Assembly: GCF_001545035.1 (NCBI RefSeq)
Contig: NZ_FCOJ02000035.1
Coordinates: 16,142-80,141 of the forward strand
Origin: Caballeronia glebae
Lineage (GTDB): Bacteria; Pseudomonadota; Gammaproteobacteria; Burkholderiales; Burkholderiaceae
DNA: 64,000 nucleotides
Direction of reading: 5' to 3'
Shown here: piece by piece, positions 37,990 to 45,967 of the stretch
Layout: each line of letters starts with the position of its first letter
Position numbering within the stretch: the first letter of the stretch is position 1
Position numbers and translations under genes: made by a program
The notes under the pieces: model-generated
The model's input: only the letters and a program-made list of their open reading frames with translations
The model's database searches: none
What the model was told of the DNA's origin: nothing

Positions 37990-38388
37990 TTAAACGTCAG
38001 ATATTTTGAGAACAACCTCAAGTGCGGCGGTCGTATGCTGAGCGATCGACTGCGTTTCGCGTGTGGCGATAAGTAGCGTTTCAAGGTTTTCTATCAAACG
38101 CGGGTCATCAGGCGCGTCACGCTGCACGATCAGCACGATGTTGACGAGCGCCGATAGCGCCTCAGCCATTGCGGCCATGCCTGATTGAGTCTGCGCAACG
38201 ACGGGTTCGTACACCAACGCGAGGCGTTCGTAATCGCGCGCATGCCTGCGCGCATGCCGAAGCTGTGATACGAGCTTGCCGTTGCGCGCCCGCTCGTCCA
38301 GTAGTTGTGTCCGGAGTGCTTCGACTGGCGGATTCAGAGAGATGATCCGGTCCATGAAGTCCTTGAATTGCCAGGGAGGTTCAGTCAT
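37990..38388 (-). CDS. Hypothetical helical protein upstream of VgrG
   Basis: 132 residues, almost entirely alpha-helical: MTEPPWQFKDFMDRIISLN, a basic amphipathic stretch (NGKLVSQLRHARRHARDYER) and a long C-terminal helix (MAAMAEALSALVNIVLIVQ). It lies 50 bp before vgrG on the same strand and may be co-transcribed. No domain recognised. An adaptor or regulatory role for the cassette is conceivable but unsupported. Confidence 0.55.
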   Translation of the reverse strand: MTEPPWQFKDFMDRIISLNPPVEALRTQLLDERARNGKLVSQLRHARRHARDYERLALVYEPVVAQTQSGMAAMAEALSALVNIVLIVQRDAPDDPRLIENLETLLIATRETQSIAQHTTAALEVVLKISDV

Positions 38389-38418
38389 AGGAAGTCCTGA
38401 TTCGACAAGTAGATTCCT

Positions 38419-38452
38419 AAAAAAAAACCCGCCGAACTGAAAGCGCGGCGGG
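38419..38452 (-). terminator. Rho-independent terminator of the upstream 171-residue gene
   Basis: On the minus strand a CCCGCCG / CGGCGGG stem is followed by nine T residues (A9 at 38419-38427 on the plus strand). It separates the 171-residue gene from the VgrG transcription unit, so the cassette needs its own promoter near 38400. Confidence 0.85.
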
Positions 38453-38461
38453 GCAAAAAGA

Positions 38462-38495
38462 GAGAAGTCTCCGTAAGCCGTTACGGTGACTTCTC
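38462..38495. terminator. Second hairpin in tandem with the terminator
   Basis: Near-perfect 15-bp stem: GAGAAGTC ... GACTTCTC and CCGTAA ... TTACGG around a GCCG loop, one T-T mismatch. CTCTTTTTG follows on the minus strand. With the adjacent hairpin it makes a tandem terminator. Confidence 0.7.
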
Positions 38496-38508
38496 CGAGG
38501 CGCCAGAA

Positions 38509-39024
38509 TCAGGTGAGGGTTGATTCAATCGGCATTGCACCGCGCTTTTCCAGCCACGCGAGCAGCGGTTCGGCGGCGGCGCATAAGTCGCCCAGCACGC
38601 CGCGCAGAGCCGCAACCTTGCAGCGCATCGCGATCGCGTTATCTGCATAGGCAGCCAACGAGTGAATCACTTCCAGATTGAATCTCGTCACTGCCACGCT
38701 GACGGTGTCCTTGAATCGTTGCTTCAACGCTTGGTAGTCCTGATCGATAGGGTCGATCAAAGCGTCGCTATGGTTCAGATAGTCAGCCAGGGTTCGGTTA
38801 AGGGCGTAGGCACCCTCCGAAACAATTTCCTCATAGGCTGCAAAGGAGATGGCGTTGCGTCCTTGAGCCTCGCGCAGCAACCACGAGCAACGCACCGCCT
38901 TTTCTTGAAGGTTTCGCACGCGCATAGCGACGCGCGTAGCAAGCACGGGCGTCTTATTGAAACGCAGTGAATGCCGGGGCGGCTTCGACGGGCTTGCTGC
39001 TTCGCGTTTGACTTCTTGCAACAT
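38509..39024 (-). CDS. Hypothetical helical protein, possible conjugative-element-type regulator
   Basis: 171 residues, highly helical, with a basic N-terminus (KREAASPSKPPRHSLRFNKT) and long helices spanning SFAAYEEIVSEGAYALNRTL and LEVIHSLAAYADNAIAMRC. The layout recalls the DUF1845/AcaB-like proteins of integrative elements, but I cannot confirm it. ATG at 39024. It has a long palindromic leader upstream and a tandem terminator downstream, so it is a separate unit from the VgrG cassette. Confidence 0.55.
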   Translation of the reverse strand: MLQEVKREAASPSKPPRHSLRFNKTPVLATRVAMRVRNLQEKAVRCSWLLREAQGRNAISFAAYEEIVSEGAYALNRTLADYLNHSDALIDPIDQDYQALKQRFKDTVSVAVTRFNLEVIHSLAAYADNAIAMRCKVAALRGVLGDLCAAAEPLLAWLEKRGAMPIESTLT

Positions 39025-39046
39025 GGATGGTCCTCTGTTCGTGGAC

Positions 39047-39269
39047 CCACCCCACACGAGGGGTGGACGGGCACAGCAGCAGGTTCAACCCCGATATGCG
39101 GAAAGACGTACATACCGGCCCTGCTGCGGCCCGCCCATAGGCGAACAGCAGCACTCGCGGCCCGAATGGGCGCGCGATGCCGAGTGCTCCGCCCGTGTCG
39201 GCGCGGAGCGTCTTTCCTAACTGCTACATCACGCCGGGGTTGAACCAGCGCTCGACGCAAAACGTCGAG
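39047..39269. other. Densely palindromic region between divergent genes
   Basis: Within the 362-bp gap 39025-39386: hairpin CCACCCC / GGGGTGG (39047-39066); 12-bp inverted repeat GGTTCAACCCCG / CGGGGTTGAACC (39082-39093, 39235-39246); nested GGAAAGACG / CGTCTTTCC (39100-39108, 39209-39217); interleaved CGCCCAT / ATGGGCG (39132-39138, 39166-39172) and AGCACTCG / CGAGTGCT (39150-39157, 39181-39188), which as RNA would make a pseudoknot; hairpin GCTCCGC / GCGGAGC (39186-39209); and CTCGACG / CGTCGAG (39251-39269). Could be a structured leader of the minus-strand gene, a separate RNA, or a DNA transfer/recombination site. Confidence 0.6.
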
Positions 39270-39386
39270 GACTCAAGGATAGACGGCATTTGCGCGAAGG
39301 GCATTGTAGCCCGATGTCAAATTATGTTGCGCCTGAAGCGCGAACGTGGTCTAAGCCGACATCCGCCACACGTCGCGGAGCGCGAG

Positions 39387-39548
39387 ATGAAAATGATGAT
39401 AGGGATGTTGATCTGGCTGGTGCCGCTCACGGCCTGCACTTCGATCTCCGACAGTTCGAACGTCAGTATCGAACGCGGGCCGTGGATCAGCCTGCATGAC
39501 TTCGGTGCGCCTTCATTGCCTGCATCTGACGCGCAGGCCAACAAGTAG
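39387..39548 (+). CDS. Very small lipoprotein
   Basis: 53 residues: MKMMIGMLIWLVPLTAC is a lipoprotein signal with lipobox LTAC (Cys17), followed by a 36-residue polar mature peptide (TSISDSSNVSIERGPWISLH...). GGAG lies about nine bases before the ATG at 39387. It resembles the entericidin-like or phage-lysis-like small lipoproteins in size only. It sits in the accessory block, divergent from the 171-residue gene. Confidence 0.5.
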   Translation: MKMMIGMLIWLVPLTACTSISDSSNVSIERGPWISLHDFGAPSLPASDAQANK

Positions 39549-39564
39549 ATGCGCTGTAGTCGTA

Positions 39565-39593
39565 TTGACAACAAGTAGTTTTTTTGTTACAAT
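39565..39593 (+). promoter_or_regulatory. Near-consensus sigma70 promoter
   Basis: TTGACA (39565-39570), 17-bp spacer, TACAAT (39588-39593). The match to the -35 box is perfect and the -10 differs at one position. The expected start is about 39600, immediately before a 10-bp perfect palindrome. This is the clearest promoter in the window and has no protein gene downstream. Confidence 0.75.
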
Positions 39594-39599
39594 ACTTAC

Positions 39600-39823
39600 A
39601 GTTTGAGAGGTGTCTGATTGCCTCTCAAACGAAAAATCATGGGGTGTGATTTTCACGGGCCGTATACAACTTGTCTGAAACGCTTTTTGTTCAACAACTT
39701 AGATGTTCTATCTCAAGGTAGAGAGGTGGTGCGACGCAGCATAAATCTATCCACAGTTTTCGTGTAGAGCCTTGTGGATAGCCTTGGGAGCATCGCCTCA
39801 ACTCGCTGATCTCCAAGGCTTTT
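39600..39823 (+). ncRNA. Candidate structured small RNA
   Basis: About 224 nt between a strong promoter and a terminator-like stem. Hairpins in order: GTTTGAGAGG / CCTCTCAAAC (39601-39630, perfect, at the predicted 5' end); AAAATCA / TGATTTT (39633-39653); TCTATC-TCAA-GGTAGA (39707-39722); CTATCCACA / TGTGGATAG (39747-39781); and GCCTTGG / CCAAGGC (39781-39819) followed by TTTT. The only open frame (39639-39767, 42 residues) has no SD. The first palindrome could instead be a repressor operator over the start site. No known family recognised. The rest of the 39549-39917 gap holds only the rhaS-side terminator. Confidence 0.5.
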
Positions 39824-39853
39824 CCGTCATACACCGCAAACGCGGCAGGCGCT

Positions 39854-39884
39854 GAAAAAAAAGAAACGCCCCGAAGGGCGTTTC
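39854..39884 (-). terminator. Rho-independent terminator of the rhamnose transport operon
   Basis: On the minus strand, GAAACGCCC / GGGCGTTTC (9 bp) with a tight four-base loop is followed by T8. It lies 33 bases past the rhaS stop and ends the rhaM-to-rhaS transcript. Confidence 0.9.
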
Positions 39885-39917
39885 ATCATCTCTCAGGTTC
39901 CAATCGAACCCGCTGCC

Positions 39918-40931
39918 TCAAAAATTGAAGTTGTCGATATTAGCCGCATCGAAGGTCGTCGGCGGGCCGAGAATCACCTCGCCGCTCTTGCCGACCGTGC
40001 GCTTGCCCAGCTTGCCCGCCTCGAACGAATCGCCTTCCTTGCCGGTGATCGTCCCGGACGCGAGATTGGCCGCCGCGAACGCCGCGAGATAACCCAGTTG
40101 ACCCGGGTCCCACAACTGGAACGCCTTGACCGTGCCGTTCTTCACGAACGCGCGCATCTGATTCGGCGTGCCGAGGCCCGTCACGACCACCTTGCCCTTA
40201 GCCGGAGAGCTGGAGATATAACGCGCCGCCGCCGCGATCCCGACCGATGTCGGCGCGACGATGCCCTTCAGGTTCGGATAAGCCTGCAACAAACCCTGCG
40301 TTTCGACGAAGGACTTTTGATCGTCGTCGTTGCCGTAGGCGATCTTCACGAGCTTCATCTTCGAATACTCGGGCTTCTTCAGTTCCTCCTGCATCCACTT
40401 GATCCAGGTGTTCTGGTTCGTCGCGTTGGGCGTCGCCGAGAGAATTGCAAACTCGCCCTCGCCGCCGATCAGCTTCGACAGCAATTGAATCTGCCCGCGC
40501 CCGATCGCTTCCGAATCGGCCTGATTGACGAAGATCTGCCGGCCGTCGGACGCCGTGTCGGAATCGAAGGTCACGACCTTGATGCCCTGCGACATCGCCT
40601 TCTTCAGATACGGCACGACCGCGTTGGCGTCGTTCGCCGCGATCACGATCGCGTTCTGCCGCTGCGTGATGAGCGTATTGATATAGCTCACCTGCGACGA
40701 TGCGCCCGCATCCGACGGACCGACGACCTTGCCATCGCCTTTCAGCTCCTTGATCGCCGCCATGCCGCCGTCGTCCGCGATCACTTCGTAAGGGTTGTTG
40801 ATCTGCTTGGGCAGGAAGGCGATCTTCAGGCCGCTCTTCACGTCTGCGGCGCTCGCGGACAGCGCGACGGTCGCGGCGAGAAACGCCGCAACCAGCGCCG
40901 GGCCGCGCGCGAATCGAATGGGCTTTTTCAT
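39918..40931 (-). CDS. rhaS: Rhamnose ABC transporter substrate-binding protein RhaS
   Basis: 337-residue periplasmic type-I sugar-binding protein. Signal peptide MKKPIRFARGPALVAAFLAA... cut after ASA. Mature opening GLKIAFLPKQINNPYEVIAD and the ligand-binding segments TFDSDTASDGRQIFVNQ and GIVAPTSVG match RhaS of rhizobial rhamnose importers. Last gene of the operon, after both permeases; a strong terminator follows. Rhamnose specificity is supported by the mutarotase and lactonase genes in the same operon. Confidence 0.93.
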   Translation of the reverse strand: MKKPIRFARGPALVAAFLAATVALSASAADVKSGLKIAFLPKQINNPYEVIADDGGMAAIKELKGDGKVVGPSDAGASSQVSYINTLITQRQNAIVIAANDANAVVPYLKKAMSQGIKVVTFDSDTASDGRQIFVNQADSEAIGRGQIQLLSKLIGGEGEFAILSATPNATNQNTWIKWMQEELKKPEYSKMKLVKIAYGNDDDQKSFVETQGLLQAYPNLKGIVAPTSVGIAAAARYISSSPAKGKVVVTGLGTPNQMRAFVKNGTVKAFQLWDPGQLGYLAAFAAANLASGTITGKEGDSFEAGKLGKRTVGKSGEVILGPPTTFDAANIDNFNF

Positions 40932-41005
40932 GTCGTAAAGTCTCCTGTCATTGCGCATGACTGCGCTGGTTTGCAACGGATTCCCGCAACGGACACCACA
41001 CCGGC

Positions 41006-42010
41006 TCAAAGCGCCTGCGCCATGAGACGCTTCTCGCGCGCCGCCCGCCAACGCGCGACGAGATTCGGGATCAGCACCGACGAGAGCAACAGCGCGCCCG
41101 TCACGATGGTGAGCGTTTCACTCGATACATCCGCGAGCGTCAGCGCGTTGCGCAGCACGCCGATGATCACGAGCGACAGCAGTACGCCGATCATCGAGCC
41201 GCGTCCGCCGAAGATGCTCACGCCGCCGAAGAGCACCGCCGCGATCACGGAAAGCTCGAAGCCTTCGCCGTTGTCGCCGCGCGCGCTCGTGAAGCGCAGC
41301 GTATAGACGATGCCCGCGAGCGCCGCCATCGCGCCCGACATCATGAAGAGCCTGAGCTTCGTCTTCGCCACGTCGATGCCCGAGAACTGCGCGGCTGTCG
41401 GATTCGCGCCGATGGCGAAGAGGCTGCGGCCGAACGGCGTCGCCTGTAGCAATACCGTGAAAATGATTGCGCCCGCAATCACCAGGACGAACGGCATCGG
41501 CAGGAAGGTGTCGCCGAGCGTGTTGATGCCGAAGGCCGTGTACGACGCGGGAAAATCCGCGATCGCCTGATCGCCGAGCAGCACGTAGGCAAGACCGCGA
41601 AAGAGCGCGAGCGTGCCGATCGTCACCGCGAGCGAAGGCAGACTGAAGCGCACGATCACGAGGCCGTTGAGCAGGCCCGCGAGCGTGCCGAAGACGAGCA
41701 CGAGGACGATCACGAGCGGCATCGGCAGACCCATGTGCCACAGCACGCCCATCAGCGCGCTCGATGCGCCGAGCACCGAAGCCACCGACAAATCGATCTC
41801 CGCCGCGACGATGATGAGCGTCATCGGCAGCGCGATCAGCGCGATTTCGGTGAAGTCCGCGAGCATGTTCGCCATATTCGCCGTCGAGAGAAACAGCGGC
41901 GACAACACGCGCCCCGCGACGAGCGAGACGACGAGCACGATCGCGAGCATCGCTTCCCATTGCAGGTGGCGGCGCTTGGTCGTCGACAGAGCGGAATCGG
42001 GTTTAGCCAT
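41006..42010 (-). CDS. rhaQ: Rhamnose ABC transporter permease RhaQ
   Basis: 334-residue inner-membrane permease of the ribose/xylose/rhamnose ABC class (BPD_transp_2), about nine to ten helices, with the conserved ITLRFTSARGDNGEGFEL-like region (RFTSARGDNGEGFELSVIAA) and the FGGVSIFGGRGS block. It overlaps the rhaP stop by eight bases, indicating coupled translation. Together with RhaP it forms the channel. Confidence 0.9.
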   Translation of the reverse strand: MAKPDSALSTTKRRHLQWEAMLAIVLVVSLVAGRVLSPLFLSTANMANMLADFTEIALIALPMTLIIVAAEIDLSVASVLGASSALMGVLWHMGLPMPLVIVLVLVFGTLAGLLNGLVIVRFSLPSLAVTIGTLALFRGLAYVLLGDQAIADFPASYTAFGINTLGDTFLPMPFVLVIAGAIIFTVLLQATPFGRSLFAIGANPTAAQFSGIDVAKTKLRLFMMSGAMAALAGIVYTLRFTSARGDNGEGFELSVIAAVLFGGVSIFGGRGSMIGVLLSLVIIGVLRNALTLADVSSETLTIVTGALLLSSVLIPNLVARWRAAREKRLMAQAL

Positions 42011-43046
42011 GATCGCGTTTCCTCATCATGCGGCGCGCGACCGAGCGCGCGAGCAACGTATCGAGCGCGATCGCCGCGACGATCAGCGCGCCTTGAATCG
42101 CCTGCTGCCAGAACGGCGACACGCGCAACACCACCAGCGCGATGTTGATGACGCCGAGCACGAGCGCGCCGAGCGTCGCGCCGGCGATCGTGCCGACGCC
42201 GCCCGTGATCGCAACGCTGCCGACCACCGCCGCCGCGACCACCTGCAGTTCGATGCCCTTGGCCGTGCTCGCGTCAACGGTGCCGAAGCGCGCGAGCCAC
42301 AGCACGCCCGCGAGCCCCGCGATCGCGCCGGAGAGCAGGAAGCCGATCATCACGCGGCGATCCACGCGTATGCCCGCGAGACGAGCCGCTTCGGGGTTCG
42401 AGCCGATCGCGTAGTGCTCGCGTCCGCCGCGATACTGCTTCAGATAGACCGACAGCGCGATCAGCACGACGAGCGCGATCAGCACGAGATTCGGCACGCC
42501 GAAGAGCGAGCCCGTCGCGATAGACGCGAACGAATCAGGCAGGCTCGTCGCGTTGATCTGGCCGCCGTGTACCCACGCGTAGTCCGCGCCGCGCACGATA
42601 TAGAGCGTCGAAAGCGTCGCGACGAGCGAGGGCACGCGCCCGAACGTGACGAGCGCGCCGTTCACCGTGCCGATGATCAAGCCGACGCCGATGCCCCCGA
42701 GCATCGCGACGATCACCGGCATGTGCGGGAACATCACGAAGAGGCTGCCGACCGCATACGCGCTCACGCCGACGACCGACGCGACCGACAGATCGATATG
42801 CCGCATCAGCATCACGATCGTCATGCCCGCCGTCAGCAGGCCGATGATCGACACGTTGAGCAGCACGTCGCGCAGATTCTGCAGGTTCAGGAAGTCGGGC
42901 TTTGCCGCGGCCGTCGCGCCGATCAGCACGAGCAGCACGATGAAGAGCGTGAGCTCGCGGCTCTTCGCGATCGTGACCGCGATACTTTCACGTTTGGATT
43001 CGGTCGGCGGCATCGCGGTTAGCGTCGGAGAGTGTCGTGTCATCAT
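42003..43046 (-). CDS. rhaP: Rhamnose ABC transporter permease RhaP
   Basis: 347-residue permease paralogous to RhaQ, about nine to ten helices, with HIDLSVASVVGVSAY and AVVGSVAITGGVGTIAGA blocks typical of the family. The ATG at 43046 overlaps the ATPase stop (ATGA), so I start it there instead of at a long upstream frame overlapping rhaT. Confidence 0.9.
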   Translation of the reverse strand: MMTRHSPTLTAMPPTESKRESIAVTIAKSRELTLFIVLLVLIGATAAAKPDFLNLQNLRDVLLNVSIIGLLTAGMTIVMLMRHIDLSVASVVGVSAYAVGSLFVMFPHMPVIVAMLGGIGVGLIIGTVNGALVTFGRVPSLVATLSTLYIVRGADYAWVHGGQINATSLPDSFASIATGSLFGVPNLVLIALVVLIALSVYLKQYRGGREHYAIGSNPEAARLAGIRVDRRVMIGFLLSGAIAGLAGVLWLARFGTVDASTAKGIELQVVAAAVVGSVAITGGVGTIAGATLGALVLGVINIALVVLRVSPFWQQAIQGALIVAAIALDTLLARSVARRMMRKRDHG

Positions 43047-44557
43047 GCTGCGCGTCCCATCGTTTGTGGCGAGGCGCCCAAAGCAGCGCTCATCACGCGT
43101 TCTTCGTTCGCATCCGCGCGGGCGATATCCGCGCTGATGCGGCCTTCGTGCATCACGAGCACGCGATCGGCCATGCCGAGCACTTCGGGCAGCTCGCTCG
43201 AAATCATCAGCACGGCCATGCCTTCTTTCACGAGTTCGGCGAGCGTGCGATACACCTCCGCCTTCGCGCCCACGTCGATGCCGCGCGTCGGTTCGTCGAT
43301 GATCAGCACCCTCGGATGCGTCGCGAGCCATTTGCCGAGCACGACCTTTTGCTGATTGCCGCCCGATAGCGTGCCGACCGGCGCATCGAGATCGCCGGCC
43401 TTGAGACGAAGCCGCTTGCCCCAGTCGGCGGCGAGCGCCGATTCGCTTTTCGCCGTGATGAGCCCGTGGCGCATCAATCGGCCGAGCACGGTCAAAGACG
43501 CGTTGCGCGCGATGCTCAACTCCAGCGCGAGCCCTTGCGCGCGGCGATCCTCCGGCACGAGCGCGAGGCCGGCGCGCACCGCCGCCGCCGGATGTCCCAG
43601 CGCGAGTGTCTTGCCGGCGATCTTCACCTCGCCGCCATCGACCGGATCGATGCCGAAGATCGCGCGCGCGACCTCGCTGCGTCCCGCGCCGACGAGTCCC
43701 GCCAGCGCGACGATCTCGCCCGCGCGCACATCGAACGACACGTTCTTGAACACGCCTTCGCGCGTGAGATTGCGCACCGAAAGACGCACGTCCCCGGGCG
43801 CGACATCGGCTTTCGGATAGAACGTGTCGAGATCGCGGCCGACCATTTTGCTCACGATCGCGTCGATGCTCATGTCTTCGGTGAGCGCGTCGTAGACCTT
43901 CATGCCGTCGCGCATGATCGTCATGCGCTGCGTCAGCGCGAACACTTCATCGAGACGATGCGTGATGAACAGAATCGCCACGTCGCGCTCGCGCAACGCG
44001 CGCACGATCGCGAAGAGCCGTTCGACTTCCGGCAGCGAGAGCGCGGCGGTCGGCTCGTCCATGATCAGCACGTTTGCATCGAGCGAGAGCGCCTTGGCGA
44101 TTTCCACGACCTGCTGATCCGCGATCGACAATCCGCGCACGAGCCGTTGCGCGCGCAGATTCACGCCGAGCGACGCCAGCAGCGCATCGACCTCGCGATG
44201 CATTTCGTCATAGCGAATGCGCCCGAAGCGATCGCGCGGCTGCCGGCCCATATAGATGTTCTCGGCGATGGACAGATCCGCGAAGAGTGTCGGCTCCTGA
44301 TAGATCACGGCGATGCCGGCATCGCGCGCTTCGGCGGGATTCGCGAAGCGCCGCGCGACGCCTTCGACGAGCAACTCGCCCGCATCCGGCCGATACACGC
44401 CCGCGAGCAGCTTCACGAGCGTCGATTTGCCCGCGCCGTTCTCGCCGAGCAGCGCGTGTACTTCGCCGGGAAAGAGTTGCAGGCTGCCGTCGCCGAGCGC
44501 GCGCACGCGACCGAACGATTTGCTTGCATGCCGCAGTTCAAGACGTGGCGTCGTCAT
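43043..44557 (-). CDS. rhaT: Rhamnose ABC transporter ATP-binding protein RhaT
   Basis: 504-residue double-ABC ATPase of the sugar-importer type. The first domain has a canonical Walker A (GENGAGKST, 38-46) and LIMDEPTAAL; the second has the usual degenerate P-loop (GLVGAGRSE), signature LSGGNQQKVVLGKWL and LIIDEPTRGID. Intact and full length. It follows the lactonase by 10 bp in the rhamnose operon. Confidence 0.93.
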   Translation of the reverse strand: MTTPRLELRHASKSFGRVRALGDGSLQLFPGEVHALLGENGAGKSTLVKLLAGVYRPDAGELLVEGVARRFANPAEARDAGIAVIYQEPTLFADLSIAENIYMGRQPRDRFGRIRYDEMHREVDALLASLGVNLRAQRLVRGLSIADQQVVEIAKALSLDANVLIMDEPTAALSLPEVERLFAIVRALRERDVAILFITHRLDEVFALTQRMTIMRDGMKVYDALTEDMSIDAIVSKMVGRDLDTFYPKADVAPGDVRLSVRNLTREGVFKNVSFDVRAGEIVALAGLVGAGRSEVARAIFGIDPVDGGEVKIAGKTLALGHPAAAVRAGLALVPEDRRAQGLALELSIARNASLTVLGRLMRHGLITAKSESALAADWGKRLRLKAGDLDAPVGTLSGGNQQKVVLGKWLATHPRVLIIDEPTRGIDVGAKAEVYRTLAELVKEGMAVLMISSELPEVLGMADRVLVMHEGRISADIARADANEERVMSAALGASPQTMGRAA

Positions 44558-44567
44558 GTCGTTTTCC

Positions 44568-45458
44568 TCAGATGCGGTAGATGCGTTCGGCGTTGCGCAC
44601 GAAGAGCGCGTCTTTCTCGCTATCGCTCGCATCGGCGACGATCCGCGCATACGCGTTCCACAACGCCGTGTACGTGCCGAACAGACGATCCACCGGAAAG
44701 TTCGATGCGAACATCGCGCGCTCGACGCCGAACGTATCGATGGTTTCGTGCACGTAAGGACGCAGGCTCTCGATGGTCCAGTCGTGATCGAACATCGCGA
44801 AGCCGCTCAGCTTCACCGCGACGTTCGGGCACGCGGCCAGCATGCGCATGCCGTCGCGCCACGCGCGATATCCCCGCGTCGCGTTGCGGTCCACGAACAT
44901 ACCCGCGTGATTGACGATGAATTGCGTATCCGCATGCTCGCGCGCGAGAAGCGCCGCCTCTTCCATCTGCGACGGATAAAGCTGCAGATCGAACGACATG
45001 CCGAAACGCTTCAGCAACGCAAAGTGCTTGCGCCATTGCGGCTCGCGCATGAAATGACGCCCGACATAATCGTAGAGCCTGTTTTCATGCACGTTGAGAA
45101 TCTGGCGGATGCCGCGCGTATTGGCGAAGGCCGCATGCGCTTCGAGCACGGCGGGCGCATCGTCGGCCGACAGATCCGCGCCCGCGACGATGCCGTTCGG
45201 CATGCCGCGACCTTCGCTATCGGCAATGCCTTGCAGCCAGCGCGTTTCCTCGACAGGATCGGCGGGATCGTGATTCGCATCGACGTGCACGAGCTTCAGC
45301 ACTTCGATATCTTCGGCATCGCGCAGCAGATCGGCCAGAAGATAGTCGTGCTGCAAGGCACGCGCATCGCCGACGAACGACGTCTGCGGATTCGCGAGCC
45401 AGGGATAATGATGCGTCTTGAGGTCCCACAAATGAATGTGCGGATCGACGACCTGCAT
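44568..45458 (-). CDS. L-rhamnono-1,4-lactonase (amidohydrolase_2 family)
   Basis: 296-residue TIM-barrel hydrolase of the COG3618 type. Metal-binding HIHLWD at residues 7-12, QFIVNHAG and MFASNFPVD near the C-terminus. Relatives hydrolyse L-rhamnono- or L-fucono-lactone. Placed between mutarotase and ABC importer genes and alongside an L-rhamnose dehydrogenase, L-rhamnonolactone is the likely substrate (LRA2 step). Confidence 0.88.
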   Translation of the reverse strand: MQVVDPHIHLWDLKTHHYPWLANPQTSFVGDARALQHDYLLADLLRDAEDIEVLKLVHVDANHDPADPVEETRWLQGIADSEGRGMPNGIVAGADLSADDAPAVLEAHAAFANTRGIRQILNVHENRLYDYVGRHFMREPQWRKHFALLKRFGMSFDLQLYPSQMEEAALLAREHADTQFIVNHAGMFVDRNATRGYRAWRDGMRMLAACPNVAVKLSGFAMFDHDWTIESLRPYVHETIDTFGVERAMFASNFPVDRLFGTYTALWNAYARIVADASDSEKDALFVRNAERIYRI

Positions 45459-45489
45459 GATGGCGTTCCTCGCGAAAGAGGCGAACGTT

Positions 45490-45804
45490 TCAGGGAAGAT
45501 GAAAGAGCGGCACGAGCGGCGTCGTCACGGGCGAATTATCCGCGTGCGTATGCATCAGTTCGGCCATGGCGTCCCACCACTTGCGCATGATCGGCAGCGC
45601 CGGTAACGCATCGGTCGTATGCGTTTGCGTGCGCAGATGTATGGCGAAGAGATGCCCGGTCGATTCGTCGAGAAAGATGCGGTAATCGCGGATGCCGGCA
45701 GCGCGCAACGCATCGGCCAGTTCCGGCCAGATCTCACGATGGCGCTTCTCGTATTCCTCGCGCATGCCCGGCTTCAGGGTCATGCGAAATGCCACTGTCT
45801 CCAT
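45490..45804 (-). CDS. rhaM: L-rhamnose mutarotase RhaM
   Basis: 104 residues, the same length as E. coli RhaM, which interconverts alpha- and beta-L-rhamnose. METVAFRMTLKPGMREEYEK and the IWPELADAL, YRIFLDE and MRKWWDAMAELM blocks carry the active-site His, Tyr and Trp residues of the dimeric alpha/beta barrel. First gene of the uptake operon; ATG at 45804 is preceded by AAGGCGG. Confidence 0.93.
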   Translation of the reverse strand: METVAFRMTLKPGMREEYEKRHREIWPELADALRAAGIRDYRIFLDESTGHLFAIHLRTQTHTTDALPALPIMRKWWDAMAELMHTHADNSPVTTPLVPLFHLP

Positions 45805-45862
45805 GGCGGGCCGCCTTATTTTGTTTAGTGAATCCCTGTGTTCGGGACTCGTTGTGCTGCGA

Positions 45863-45891
45863 CTATAATTCGCCGACCGATAACACGACAA
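45863..45891 (-). promoter_or_regulatory. Predicted promoter of the rhaM-rhaS operon
   Basis: On the minus strand, TTGTCG (45891-45886) and TATAGT (45868-45863) are separated by 17 bp. The -35 is weak and touches a LysR-type dyad upstream, the classic layout for activation. A perfect TATAAT (45864-45869) on the plus strand could serve the divergent LysR gene. Confidence 0.5.
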
Positions 45892-45907
45892 TCCGATTGC
45901 AGGATTG
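45889..45907. promoter_or_regulatory. LysR-type T-N11-A operator
   Basis: CAATCC-N7-GGATTG perfect dyad; within it T45892-N11-A45904 fits the LysR recognition pattern. It lies between divergent rhaM and the LysR gene and abuts the predicted rhaM -35. A second imperfect dyad, GAATCCC-N7-GGGACTC, is at 45830-45850 in the rhaM leader. Confidence 0.55.
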
Positions 45908-45967
45908 GCCGATCGCAAAAACGTATCGCTGCGCGGTATCATCGCGTGGTTCAGAGCGGACTGTCGA

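Noticed and set aside
39639..39767. 42-residue open frame inside the candidate small RNA
   Set aside because: No Shine-Dalgarno before the ATG, its start lies in a hairpin loop and no known peptide pattern; kept as a note under the RNA, not as a gene.
39891..39915. T-arm-like GGTTC-CAATC-GAACC stem near the rhaS end, possible tRNA 3' remnant or att site
   Set aside because: Loop is five bases, not seven, there is no acceptor stem or CCA partner, and no integrase or second copy flanks the island.
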